Positions 1 to 7,040 of a DNA stretch of 34,041 nt are shown here, piece after piece. The stretch comes from an uncultured SAR86 cluster bacterium. Lineage in GTDB: Bacteria > Pseudomonadota > Gammaproteobacteria > Magnimaribacterales > D2472. Within the stretch, counting starts at the first letter, position 1; every line of letters starts with the position of its first letter. The notes under the pieces were generated by a model. It saw only the letters and a list, made by a program, of their open reading frames with translations, did no database searches and was not told the origin of the DNA. A program made the position numbers and the translations under genes. The stretch lies in NCBI GenBank assembly GCA_902591565.1, contig CACJBC010000001.1:98717-132757 (forward strand), in the 5' to 3' direction.

Positions 1-1693
1 GAGGAAGGTTATTTTTTTTGTTTCTTTCAAGGCATTGATATGCAAAATTCATATAATTTCCAGTCTTTATTTGACCTAAATTTACATCATCTGGATATCT
101 TGTTTGTATTATAACTTTAGCAAGTTTGTTATTTCTTCCTGCCCTTCCTGATACTTGAATAAGTAATTGTGAAATTTTTTCTAATGCGTTTATTTCAGGG
201 CTTACTAATCCATTATCTGCATTGAGAATAATACTTAAAGATACTCTAGGAAAGTCATGTCCTTTTGCAAGCATTTGAGTGCCAACAAGAATTGCCGACT
301 CTGAAGAGTTTATTTTTTCGATAATATTCTCCATAGCCCCAACCTTCTTTGTTGTATCGTGATCAACTCTTATGATTGGTACTTTTTTAAAATTTGTTCT
401 CAAAACCTCTTCAACTTGCTCCGTTCCAGTTCCATACATCTGAAAATTAGTAGATTTGCATGATGGGCATGATTCATTAACTTTATAAGCTGATTCACAT
501 CTATGGCAAATAAGTCTGTTTCTTTCTTGGTGATACACAAGATTAGAATCACAAGATTTACAATCAGCAACCCATCCACATGATTCACATTGAAATATTG
601 GTGCAAACCCTCTCCTGTTAATGAAAATAAGGACTTGCTCTTTCTTATTTAAAGTTCTCTCAATAATGTTAAGAGTTTCGGATGCAATACCACCAATTAG
701 AGAAGTGTCATTAACATCCATTGCAATAAGTTTTGGAGGGTTTTTTCCATCTACTCTAGTTAACATATCAATTTTTTTATATTTCTCTTCTTGCACTAAT
801 CTTAATGTTTGTAAAGAAGGCGTAGCTGAGCCAAGCACAATAGGAATATTTTCTTCTTGAGCTCGTTTTATCCCGATATCTCTTGCAGAGAATTTAAACC
901 CTTCTGATTGTCTATAAGATTTATCATGCTCCTCATCTATTAAAATTAATCCTATATTTTTCATTGGCATTAATACTGCAGATCTTGTTCCAATTACTAT
1001 CTTAATATTTCCAAATCTAGCATTTAGCCAAACTTTTAGTCGCTGGGCTGGCGTTTGTCTAGAATGATAGAGCCCTATCTCGCCATTAAATCTAGATGTA
1101 AACCTATTAAATAATTGTGGTGTTAAATTTATTTCAGGAACTAAAATAAGTGCAGATTTTCCATCCTTAATACAATTTTCTACCAGTCTTAAGTAAACCT
1201 CAGTTTTTCCTGAGCCAGTTACACCATATAAAAGAGAGGGCTGAAAACTATTTAATTTTAAAAGTTGTTTTAAAGCCTTTGATTGATCGGATGTTAGATC
1301 AAATCTATTTTCTTTTTCATTTATGGATATTTGATAAGACTCCTCGACCGCAAGAGGTTCTATTACTTTATTATTTGCTTTTCTAAGTTGATTAGGAATG
1401 AAGGTATTAAAAACCTCACCAATAGGGTGATGATAATACTCAGACGACCATAAAATAGTGTTAAAAATCGATTTATTGAAAACAGGATGCGCATCTATTT
1501 TAGAAATTATTTTTTTAATCTCGATATTATTTCCTATGACTGCTTTAGATTTTTTAATGACTATTCCAATGACTTTTCTATTTCCAAAAGGGACAAGAAC
1601 ACGGCTACCTTTATCAATTTTTAAGTTAGAGCTGTATGTAAAACATTGTCTTAGGGGTACTGAAATAGCTACATCATAGAAAAAAATATTCAT
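1..1693 (-). CDS. priA: Primosomal replication restart helicase PriA (3' end cut by window edge)
   Basis: PriA is a 3'-to-5' DNA helicase that binds abandoned replication forks and starts primosome assembly to reload DnaB. The frame is open from an ATG at 1693 to the left edge, giving about 564 residues; E. coli PriA has 732, so roughly the last fifth is missing. The N-terminal fork-binding domain includes [11 protein letters not shown] near residue 85. Walker A GVTGSGKT is at about 157–164 and the DEEH box at 253–256. A zinc region with eight cysteines in four CxxC pairs (CESC, CKSC, CHRC, CPSC) lies at about 365–410. The helicase motif with SGRAGR lies near residue 518. It is divergent from rpmE2. 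Identity is firm; only the C-terminus is unseen. Confidence 0.96.
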   Translation of the reverse strand, partial: MNIFFYDVAISVPLRQCFTYSSNLKIDKGSRVLVPFGNRKVIGIVIKKSKAVIGNNIEIKKIISKIDAHPVFNKSIFNTILWSSEYYHHPIGEVFNTFIPNQLRKANNKVIEPLAVEESYQISINEKENRFDLTSDQSKALKQLLKLNSFQPSLLYGVTGSGKTEVYLRLVENCIKDGKSALILVPEINLTPQLFNRFTSRFNGEIGLYHSRQTPAQRLKVWLNARFGNIKIVIGTRSAVLMPMKNIGLILIDEEHDKSYRQSEGFKFSARDIGIKRAQEENIPIVLGSATPSLQTLRLVQEEKYKKIDMLTRVDGKNPPKLIAMDVNDTSLIGGIASETLNIIERTLNKKEQVLIFINRRGFAPIFQCESCGWVADCKSCDSNLVYHQERNRLICHRCESAYKVNESCPSCKSTNFQMYGTGTEQVEEVLRTNFKKVPIIRVDHDTTKKVGAMENIIEKINSSESAILVGTQMLAKGHDFPRVSLSIILNADNGLVSPEINALEKISQLLIQVSGRAGRNNKLAKVIIQTRYPDDVNLGQIKTGNYMNFAYQCLERNKKNNLP

Positions 1694-1700
1694 TTTTTGA

Positions 1701-1728
1701 TTGTAAAGAAATTGTTTTTTGTTATAGT
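1701..1728 (+). promoter_or_regulatory. Predicted sigma-70 promoter of rpmE2
   Basis: A TTGTAA box at 1701–1706 and a TATAGT box at 1723–1728 are separated by 16 bp. The start point would fall near 1735, leaving an AT-rich leader of about 18 nt with no clear Shine-Dalgarno. It sits in the 59-bp gap between the divergent priA and rpmE2 starts. Prediction from sequence only. Confidence 0.4.
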
Positions 1729-1752
1729 TCTCATCCAAATTTTGATTTTATT

Positions 1753-2001
1753 ATGAAAAAAGATATACATCCCGAATACAGAGAAGTTTTGTTCCATGAC
1801 TCTAGTGCTGATAAGTATTGGATCATTCGTTCAACTTTAGAAACTACTGAAACTAAAAAATGGGAAGATGGAAATACATATCCCTATTTTCCTCTTGATA
1901 TATCTTCTGCTTCTCATCCTTTTTACACTGGTACCCAAAAAATTATTGATACTGGTGGAAGAGTGCAGAAATTTGAAGAAAGATTTGGTAAAAAGAAGTA
2001 A
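1753..2001 (+). CDS. rpmE2: 50S ribosomal protein L31, type B (zinc-independent)
   Basis: This 82-residue protein is L31, a small protein of the large subunit that helps bridge the two subunits at the central protuberance. It opens with the family hallmark [16 protein letters not shown] and ends with [20 protein letters not shown], typical of type B (YkgM/RpmE2-like) L31. It has no cysteine at all, so it lacks the zinc site of type A. In bacteria carrying both forms, type B is often Zur-regulated and used under zinc limitation. No Zur-like palindrome was noticed upstream, and whether a type A copy exists elsewhere cannot be seen here. Its stop lies 5 nt from the convergent dut stop. Confidence 0.93.
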   Translation: MKKDIHPEYREVLFHDSSADKYWIIRSTLETTETKKWEDGNTYPYFPLDISSASHPFYTGTQKIIDTGGRVQKFEERFGKKK

Positions 2002-2006
2002 GCCAA

Positions 2007-2462
2007 TCAATTTAAACCCGAGCTACCAAAACCCTTCTCACCCCTTTCAGACTCTTTAAAATTCTCTACTATTTTAAATTTTGCCTGAACAACTGGTACA
2101 ATTATCATTTGAGCAATTCTGTCTCCTGGATTAATTTCAAAATCTTTATTGGATCTATTCCATGCAGGGACCATTAATTCGCCTTGATAATCTGAATCAA
2201 TTAACCCAACTAAATTTCCCAATACAATACCTTTTTTTGATCCAAGTCCAGATCTTGGAACAACCAAAGCAGCTAAATTTGGATCTTCAAGATACATAGC
2301 AAAACCTATAGGCACCATGAAAGTGGTTCCCGCCTTCAAAAGAACTTTTTCTTTAATACATGCTCTTAAATCAATTCCTGCAGACCCTTTGGTCTCATAT
2401 TTTGGAATTGGGATTGATTCTCCCATTAAAGGATTAATAATTTTAATTTCTATATCTTTCAA
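2007..2462 (-). CDS. dut: Deoxyuridine 5'-triphosphate nucleotidohydrolase (dUTPase)
   Basis: Dut hydrolyses dUTP to dUMP and pyrophosphate, keeping uracil out of DNA and feeding dTMP synthesis. At 151 residues it matches the trimeric dUTPase length, and all five motifs are present in order: [27 protein letters not shown] (with the catalytic Asp), GDRIAQMI, and the C-terminal [10 protein letters not shown] arm. Translation begins at a TTG at 2462–2460. An AAGGAG Shine-Dalgarno lies about nine bases upstream, and the TTG overlaps the stop of the SixA-like gene in a TTGA arrangement, so the two are probably translationally coupled. In many gammaproteobacteria dut sits beside dfp/coaBC; that partner is not here. 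Confidence 0.96.
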   Translation of the reverse strand: MKDIEIKIINPLMGESIPIPKYETKGSAGIDLRACIKEKVLLKAGTTFMVPIGFAMYLEDPNLAALVVPRSGLGSKKGIVLGNLVGLIDSDYQGELMVPAWNRSNKDFEINPGDRIAQMIIVPVVQAKFKIVENFKESERGEKGFGSSGLN

Positions 2463-2953
2463 GATTTCAACTCCTTAGGCCTGAGGAATAATTTTAACTC
2501 ACATTTATTTAATAATAAGTCTTTCCATTCTTTTTGTAGAATAATTTGAGCAAGAGCAGACGTGGGGTACTTGATGATACTTAATCCTGTTAACTGCTCT
2601 AATAAAATATGCATAGTTGGGTTATGCCCAACAACAAGAACTGAATTTACAGCCTGATTAACATTAACTAATAAATCTATTATTGATTCATGGTTACCAT
2701 AATAAAGATCATCGAGGTATTTAGCATTTTTGATATCAAAATCAAATCCATCTGCACATAAATCAAATGTTTCTTTAGTTCTATTTGCGCTACTACACAA
2801 AACTTCATCTACCTTAAAGTTATTTTTTTTTACATAATCAGAAATTAAAGAGATATCTGTAATTCCTCTGCTAGCAAGCCCCCGATCAAAATCTTGTTGA
2901 CCCATGGTGCTCCAATCAGATTTCGCATGCCTTAATAGAAAAATTTGTTTCAT
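2459..2953 (-). CDS. sixA: SixA-like histidine phosphatase
   Basis: A 164-residue protein of the histidine phosphatase (phosphoglycerate mutase-like) superfamily, closest in layout to SixA, which removes phosphate from phosphohistidine such as on HPt domains. It starts [14 protein letters not shown], where the RHA motif carries the phosphoaccepting histidine. The second catalytic histidine is in VVGHNPTM near residue 110, and the acid region follows [11 protein letters not shown]. The small single-domain size fits SixA. The physiological substrate cannot be told from sequence; no sensor kinase is nearby. It overlaps dut and probably drives its expression. It is divergent from rpmB with 45 bp between starts. 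Confidence 0.82.
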   Translation of the reverse strand: MKQIFLLRHAKSDWSTMGQQDFDRGLASRGITDISLISDYVKKNNFKVDEVLCSSANRTKETFDLCADGFDFDIKNAKYLDDLYYGNHESIIDLLVNVNQAVNSVLVVGHNPTMHILLEQLTGLSIIKYPTSALAQIILQKEWKDLLLNKCELKLFLRPKELKS

Positions 2954-2960
2954 AATAGTA

Positions 2961-2989
2961 TTGCTATGTTAGTCAGTGTTCTATAAAAT
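2961..2989 (+). promoter_or_regulatory. Predicted sigma-70 promoter of rpmB, giving a near-leaderless mRNA
   Basis: TTGCTA at 2961–2966 and TAAAAT at 2984–2989 have 17-bp spacing. The -10 box ends only 9 nt before the rpmB ATG at 2999, so the transcript would start within a few bases of the start codon, with no room for a Shine-Dalgarno. Inferred from spacing only. Confidence 0.4.
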
Positions 2990-2998
2990 CGCGGTTCT

Positions 2999-3235
2999 AT
3001 GAGTAAAATATGTCAAGTAACAGGTAAGATACCACAGACTGGGAACAATGTTTCTCATGCTAAAAATAGAACAAAAAGGAAATTCTTCCCTAATCTACAT
3101 TCGCATAAATTCTGGGTAGAATCTGAAAATAGGTTTGTAAACCTTAAAGTTTCTGCAAAAGGCATGAGGATAATCGATAAAAAAGGTATTAGCGTTGTCC
3201 TCAAAGAACTCAGAGCTAAGGGCCAAAAGATATAA
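2999..3235 (+). CDS. rpmB: 50S ribosomal protein L28
   Basis: L28 is a basic 78-residue protein of the large ribosomal subunit. The start [20 protein letters not shown], the following [11 protein letters not shown] and the closing [15 protein letters not shown] match the bacterial L28 family (Pfam L28) over its full length. In most gammaproteobacteria rpmB is followed by rpmG (L33); here it is followed at once by a gene on the opposite strand, so the pair is broken. Its TAA directly abuts the stop of the convergent monooxygenase gene with no base between. It has no recognisable Shine-Dalgarno, and the nearest promoter predicts almost no leader. Confidence 0.97.
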   Translation: MSKICQVTGKIPQTGNNVSHAKNRTKRKFFPNLHSHKFWVESENRFVNLKVSAKGMRIIDKKGISVVLKELRAKGQKI

Positions 3236-4399
3236 TTAAATCTTATTTAGGCCAGAAGCATGCCTTGTAAAAAATGCCTTGATAAATCCTGTTTTGTTTA
3301 CTGTCTTTAGACCCCAATTTCTTAGCAATCTAATATAAGAATTATTATCATTAAAGAAATAAACAAAGAAATCCATAGACTTTAACATTAATAAATTCAT
3401 GCCCTTTCTTCTTATCTCATATTTTTTTAAAACAGCTGCCTCATTTATAGCTATCCCCTTGTTATAAGCACCTACCACCTCTTCACAAAATATATCAGCA
3501 TCAGCAAAACCTATATTAATGCCCTGACCTGCTAGAGGGTGAATAGAATGAGCAGCATCTCCAATTAAGACTATGGAATTATTTATATAATTTTCAAAAT
3601 GATGGTTAGATAATTGAAAATTGAGCAATTGAGAATCTATTTTCAGCTTTATTCCAAGCTTTGATTCAAAGAAAGATAAATTAGATGACACGAAATCATT
3701 TATTGATAAACCTTCTAAGTTTTTATTATTTACCGACCAAACAATAGTACATCTATTATCTATAGATTCTCTATCTGGCATAGGCATGACTGCAAAAATT
3801 CCTTTCTCTGAAAATACTTGATGAGCAATTTTTCTATCAAAGTTTTTATCTGCTTTGCAAATAAATGTTATTGCTGTCTGATTATATTCTGAAGACTTAT
3901 TTGATAGACCAGAGATCTTGGCAACATTAGATTTCCTGCCATCACAGCCTGCGATTATTTTTGCTTCAATGCTACTTCCATTAGATAGTAAGACTTCATT
4001 TGTATCATTTTGATTAAGGTTTTGAATAGACTCGATTTGATTGTTAAAAACTGTTCTTTCATGGCAAGCTTTTGCAAGTTTATTTTTTAATTCATTAAAC
4101 ATGACGACGTGAGATAAGAAATTTTCACCTATATCATCTGATAAAAACTTTATTCTCCCAGTACCCTCTCCATCAAGAGCATTGATTTGATCTATAGGTG
4201 CGGTTTCAACTTCTATTTTTTCCTTCTGCAATAAAGACAACGTATGATTATTGAGTGTAAGAGTTCTAATGCCTGCAGAAAAATCTTGGGGTTCCGAAGA
4301 TTTTTCAATAATTAATGATTCAATATTATGTCGCTTTAATCTTACAGAAATGTAGTTACCAATTATTCCACCACCAGAAATAATAATTGGAACATTCAT
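3236..4399 (-). CDS. ubiH: UbiH/UbiI-type FAD-dependent monooxygenase (ubiquinone ring hydroxylase)
   Basis: A 387-residue flavoprotein of the UbiH/UbiI/UbiF/Coq6 family, which hydroxylates the aromatic ring during aerobic ubiquinone synthesis. The FAD dinucleotide-binding motif GGGIIG is at residues 9–14, the DG motif GCDGRKS at 151–157, and the second FAD motif GDAAHSIHPLAGQG begins at about 280. It lies 3 nt downstream of pepP on the same strand, matching the common pepP–ubiH order; the usual second hydroxylase (ubiI) is not next to it. Whether it does one ring hydroxylation or several cannot be told here. The family is certain; the exact position specificity (UbiH, UbiI or UbiM-like) is inferred from context. 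Confidence 0.82.
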   Translation of the reverse strand: MNVPIIISGGGIIGNYISVRLKRHNIESLIIEKSSEPQDFSAGIRTLTLNNHTLSLLQKEKIEVETAPIDQINALDGEGTGRIKFLSDDIGENFLSHVVMFNELKNKLAKACHERTVFNNQIESIQNLNQNDTNEVLLSNGSSIEAKIIAGCDGRKSNVAKISGLSNKSSEYNQTAITFICKADKNFDRKIAHQVFSEKGIFAVMPMPDRESIDNRCTIVWSVNNKNLEGLSINDFVSSNLSFFESKLGIKLKIDSQLLNFQLSNHHFENYINNSIVLIGDAAHSIHPLAGQGINIGFADADIFCEEVVGAYNKGIAINEAAVLKKYEIRRKGMNLLMLKSMDFFVYFFNDNNSYIRLLRNWGLKTVNKTGFIKAFFTRHASGLNKI

Positions 4400-4402
4400 G
4401 TT

Positions 4403-5698
4403 TTAAGCCATCAATGATTCAATTTCTTTAGGGCATGATGGAACTTTTTCAGTCAAATTTATATTTCCATCGTTAGTGACTAATATGTCATCTTCAATTC
4501 TTACGCCAATGCCCTTCCATTTATCATCTACGTTCATTGAGCTGCTTATATATATTCCAGGCTCAATGGTCGTAATCATTCCAGGCTTAAACTGCATAAA
4601 CTCTCCATTCTCCATATAATCTCCAACATCATGAACATCTAAGCCTAGCCAATGCCCTATTTTATGCATATAAAAATCTTTAAATGCACCTTCTTTATGA
4701 AGCTCTTCAGGATTGCCATCTAAAATACCAAGTTCAACCAAGCCTTTTGTGATAACTTTCTCAGAAATAAGTTGAGGTTCCATAATATTATTGCCAGTTT
4801 TAACTGCATCAATTGCAGCCTTATTTGCCTCAAGAACAATGTTATATATAGCCAATTGTTCCTCAGAGAACTTCCCCCCGACAGGGAAAGTCCTGGTAAT
4901 ATCAGATGCATACATCTTATACTCACATCCAGCATCAACCAGTATCAAATCAGACTCATTTAGATCTTGATTATTCTCAATGTAATGAAGAACACATGCA
5001 TTTTCACCACCAGCAACGATAGGAGTGTAAGCAGGGAACCTGCCACCTCTTTTTCCAAATTCATATAAAAATTTTGATTCAATTAATTGCTCATTTTCAC
5101 CGGGCTTTATATTCTTCATAACCTCTACAAAGGATTCAGCAGAAATATCACAAGCTTTTTTCATGATCTCTATCTCATGATCATCTTTTATGAGTCTCAT
5201 ATTTCCAATCATTGAAGATCCATCCATGATATCAATAGATTGAGAATGTCTATCTTTTGAACTAGCGGCACAAGTCCAATCTATAACATTTTGATCAAAA
5301 CCACTTTTTTTACCAATAGGATAAAAAACCTTTTTGACTCCTTGAAGCAGTTCAGGCATTAGTTCATTAATCTTAGTATTTTCAAAAGCCTGATCAAATC
5401 CGTAGTCATCAACTGCACCAATAGGTCCAGCCCTATAGCCATCCCAAATTTCTCTTAACTTGTCTTTAGGCGGCACAAAAACTATAGAAGAAATTTTATC
5501 TTCTTGATGCACCATGACCATAAGCGATGAGGGTTCGCAAAATCCAGAAAAATAATAAAAACTACTCTCCTGTCTTAAAGCATATGATGAGTCTGCATTT
5601 CTATACTGAAGGTCTGCTCCAGGAATTATCAATGCACAATTTTCTGGAAGAATAGTATTTAAAGACTCTCTTCGTGATTTATAAATTTTATTATCCAT
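4403..5698 (-). CDS. pepP: Xaa-Pro aminopeptidase
   Basis: PepP removes an N-terminal residue preceding proline from peptides, using two metal ions. The 431-residue length matches E. coli PepP (441). The N-terminal AMP_N domain runs from the start (RRESLNTILPENCALIIPGA) and the M24 pita-bread domain follows. All five metal ligands are in place: Asp in LVDAGCEY, Asp in ASDITRTFPV, His in HKIGHWLGLDVHDVG, Glu in TTIEPGIYI and Glu in GVRIEDDILV. It is first in a two-gene unit with the ubiquinone hydroxylase, as in E. coli pepP–ubiH, and is divergent from the zapA unit with 64 bp between starts. Confidence 0.95.
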   Translation of the reverse strand: MDNKIYKSRRESLNTILPENCALIIPGADLQYRNADSSYALRQESSFYYFSGFCEPSSLMVMVHQEDKISSIVFVPPKDKLREIWDGYRAGPIGAVDDYGFDQAFENTKINELMPELLQGVKKVFYPIGKKSGFDQNVIDWTCAASSKDRHSQSIDIMDGSSMIGNMRLIKDDHEIEIMKKACDISAESFVEVMKNIKPGENEQLIESKFLYEFGKRGGRFPAYTPIVAGGENACVLHYIENNQDLNESDLILVDAGCEYKMYASDITRTFPVGGKFSEEQLAIYNIVLEANKAAIDAVKTGNNIMEPQLISEKVITKGLVELGILDGNPEELHKEGAFKDFYMHKIGHWLGLDVHDVGDYMENGEFMQFKPGMITTIEPGIYISSSMNVDDKWKGIGVRIEDDILVTNDGNINLTEKVPSCPKEIESLMA

Positions 5699-5762
5699 AG
5701 TTTATTTTACTCTTTTATTAAACAAACTTTCCAATTGACGAATGTGCAATTAAACTTATGTT

Positions 5763-5960
5763 ATGTCAGATAAAAATAATTTTTCGGTTGAAGATCTTGA
5801 AAATAAAGTTGATCTTCTCATAAAACGTTTTGATGAACAAAAAGGAATTATAGATTCATACGTTCACAGAGAAAGAGACTGGAAGAAAAATAAAATTTTA
5901 CTTGGCAAAGAAATTGCTGCATTAGAAAAGAAACTTAACAAAAAAGATAATCATGAGTGA
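5763..5960 (+). CDS. ZapB-like coiled-coil protein (TIGR02449-type)
   Basis: A 65-residue, highly charged protein that is almost wholly predicted coiled coil, with heptad-like runs such as VEDLENKVDLLIKRF and KEIAALEKKLNKK. Small coiled-coil proteins of this kind are encoded directly upstream of zapA in many gammaproteobacteria and are annotated as TIGR02449 or cell-division ZapB-like. By analogy it may bind ZapA and help organise the FtsZ ring. Its 3' end overlaps zapA by 8 nt, so the two are co-translated. The assignment rests on size, coiled-coil character and position, not on a catalytic motif. Confidence 0.65.
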   Translation: MSDKNNFSVEDLENKVDLLIKRFDEQKGIIDSYVHRERDWKKNKILLGKEIAALEKKLNKKDNHE

Positions 5961-6219
5961 AATGGAAACACTATCTCTAAGAATTTTTGGAAGAGATTTA
6001 ACTCTAGCGTGCCCTTCAGAGGAAAAAGATCAATTAATTAAAGCCGCTCAACTATTAAATTCTGAACTCGATTCTATAAATGATAAAAATAACGCATTAA
6101 TAATAGCCGGCCTCACTCTTGCTAATAAGCTCATATCCAATCCAGATGAAAAAAGTAATGATACTCATGTAGATCTATCATCGATCATAAAAAAAATTGA
6201 TCTAGCTTTGGAAAAATAA
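5953..6219 (+). CDS. zapA: Cell division protein ZapA
   Basis: ZapA binds and cross-links FtsZ filaments at mid-cell. The 88-residue protein has the typical N-terminal globular part (LSLRIFGRDLTLACPSEEKDQLIKAAQLLNSEL), where the LRIFGRDL-like strand and the CPxxE(K) segment are family hallmarks, and a helical C-terminal part that forms the tetramer coiled coil. It is slightly shorter than E. coli ZapA (109). The ATG overlaps the end of the upstream coiled-coil gene in a different frame. The order zapA–6S RNA–ygfA that follows is the conserved gammaproteobacterial arrangement and strongly supports the call. Confidence 0.88.
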   Translation: MSEMETLSLRIFGRDLTLACPSEEKDQLIKAAQLLNSELDSINDKNNALIIAGLTLANKLISNPDEKSNDTHVDLSSIIKKIDLALEK

Positions 6220-6249
6220 TCTTTTATTAAATACTTATATATCCTATAC

Positions 6250-6430
6250 TTTCATTACATTCTGGTTCATTCGCTAATGTGTTATTAAATTTGAACCGAT
6301 ACTATTAAATAGGTGATATTCCACTATCATTGTTGTGCAATACCTATGTAGGGAAGCCTGATTTGATAAGAAATTCACCACCTGACCTTTCGGTTCAGGT
6401 AAAACACATGGCGGTGATTTGGTTTGTTAG
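6250..6430 (+). ncRNA. ssrS: 6S RNA (SsrS)
   Basis: 6S RNA binds sigma-70 RNA polymerase holoenzyme by mimicking an open promoter and down-tunes housekeeping transcription in slow growth. It lies exactly between zapA and ygfA, its conserved place. Visible structure: a long terminal stem, with ATGTGTT (6277–6283) pairing with AACACAT (6403–6409) and CGC (6272–6274) with GCG (6411–6413), then G·U-rich pairs outward to about 6262 and 6422. A 3'-side hairpin at 6380–6400 (ACCTGACC-TTTC-GGTTCAGGT) equals the CCTTGAACCAAGGGTTCAAGG hairpin of E. coli, followed by the GGCGGTGAT block. Ends are approximate. The primary sequence is much more AT-rich than in E. coli. Confidence 0.85.
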
Positions 6431-6444
6431 CCTCGGCACAATTT

Positions 6445-7017
6445 ATGGTGAAAGATAAAATTCGAAAATCACTTCTTGAGCAGGGGCTCACTCTTCCTTC
6501 TCAATCTATAGATCAACTAAGCACTCAAGTTCAAAAAAATATAATTGAAAGTCTAGATCTATCGAAAATGAAAAACGTATTGCTCTACTTTCCTTATAAA
6601 CTAGAGATAAAAACAAATATACTTCATCAAGAGCTTGATAAATACTCGCATAATATTTACATGCCAAAAATTTTTCCAAAAAGAATAATGAAATTCAATT
6701 TGTATACTAAAGAAGATTCTTTAAGCAAAAATAAATATGGCATCACTGAAGTCAATAATGAAAAGTATTTAGAACCTCATTTGTTTGATGCTATGTTTAT
6801 ACCTTTTATTGGTGTAGATGTTAATGGTTTTAGAATTGGTTATGGTGGAGGCTATTTTGATAGAGCTCTTTCGAGTCTTATAAGCAGAAATCAAAGAAAG
6901 CCATTAATTATTGGTCTTGGTTATGACTATCAAATACTGTCTAAAAATTTAGCTGAGCCACATGATTTGCGATATCACAATGTTGTAACAGAGTCTCGTA
7001 TACTTTCATATAACTGA
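6445..7017 (+). CDS. ygfA: 5-formyltetrahydrofolate cyclo-ligase
   Basis: The enzyme converts 5-formyl-THF to 5,10-methenyl-THF with ATP, returning a dead-end folate to the one-carbon pool. The 190-residue length is normal. The family signature PFIGVDVNGFRIGYGGGYFD, with the GYGGGYFDR ATP/phosphate loop, lies near residues 118–140, and an N-terminal basic helix (KDKIRKSLLEQ) begins the protein. I chose the ATG at 6445; an in-frame TTG at 6424 would begin inside the 6S RNA terminal stem. In E. coli ssrS and ygfA are co-transcribed and the mRNA is processed to free 6S RNA; the same layout here suggests the same. Confidence 0.92.
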   Translation: MVKDKIRKSLLEQGLTLPSQSIDQLSTQVQKNIIESLDLSKMKNVLLYFPYKLEIKTNILHQELDKYSHNIYMPKIFPKRIMKFNLYTKEDSLSKNKYGITEVNNEKYLEPHLFDAMFIPFIGVDVNGFRIGYGGGYFDRALSSLISRNQRKPLIIGLGYDYQILSKNLAEPHDLRYHNVVTESRILSYN

Positions 7018-7025
7018 TATATAAA

Positions 7026-7039
7026 ATATATATATATAT
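7026..7039. repeat. Short AT dinucleotide tract before the outer-membrane protein gene
   Basis: An uninterrupted run of seven AT units ends one base before the ATG of the DUF5916 gene, in the 23-bp gap after ygfA. It could be plain AT-rich leader or promoter DNA, or a slippage-prone tract. Confidence 0.6.
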
Positions 7040-7040
7040 T

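Noticed and set aside
400-606. Open frame on the minus strand inside priA
   Set aside because: It is a different frame of the priA zinc-finger region; the true frame is uninterrupted there and carries the eight cysteines.
5735-5762. TTGACG / TATGTT promoter before the ZapB-like gene
   Set aside because: The spacing is 16 bp, but the -10 box touches the ATG, so transcription would begin inside the gene, and no later in-frame start codon exists nearby.
6424-6444. Upstream TTG start for ygfA
   Set aside because: It lies within the terminal stem of 6S RNA and adds residues not seen in the family; the ATG at 6445 is better.
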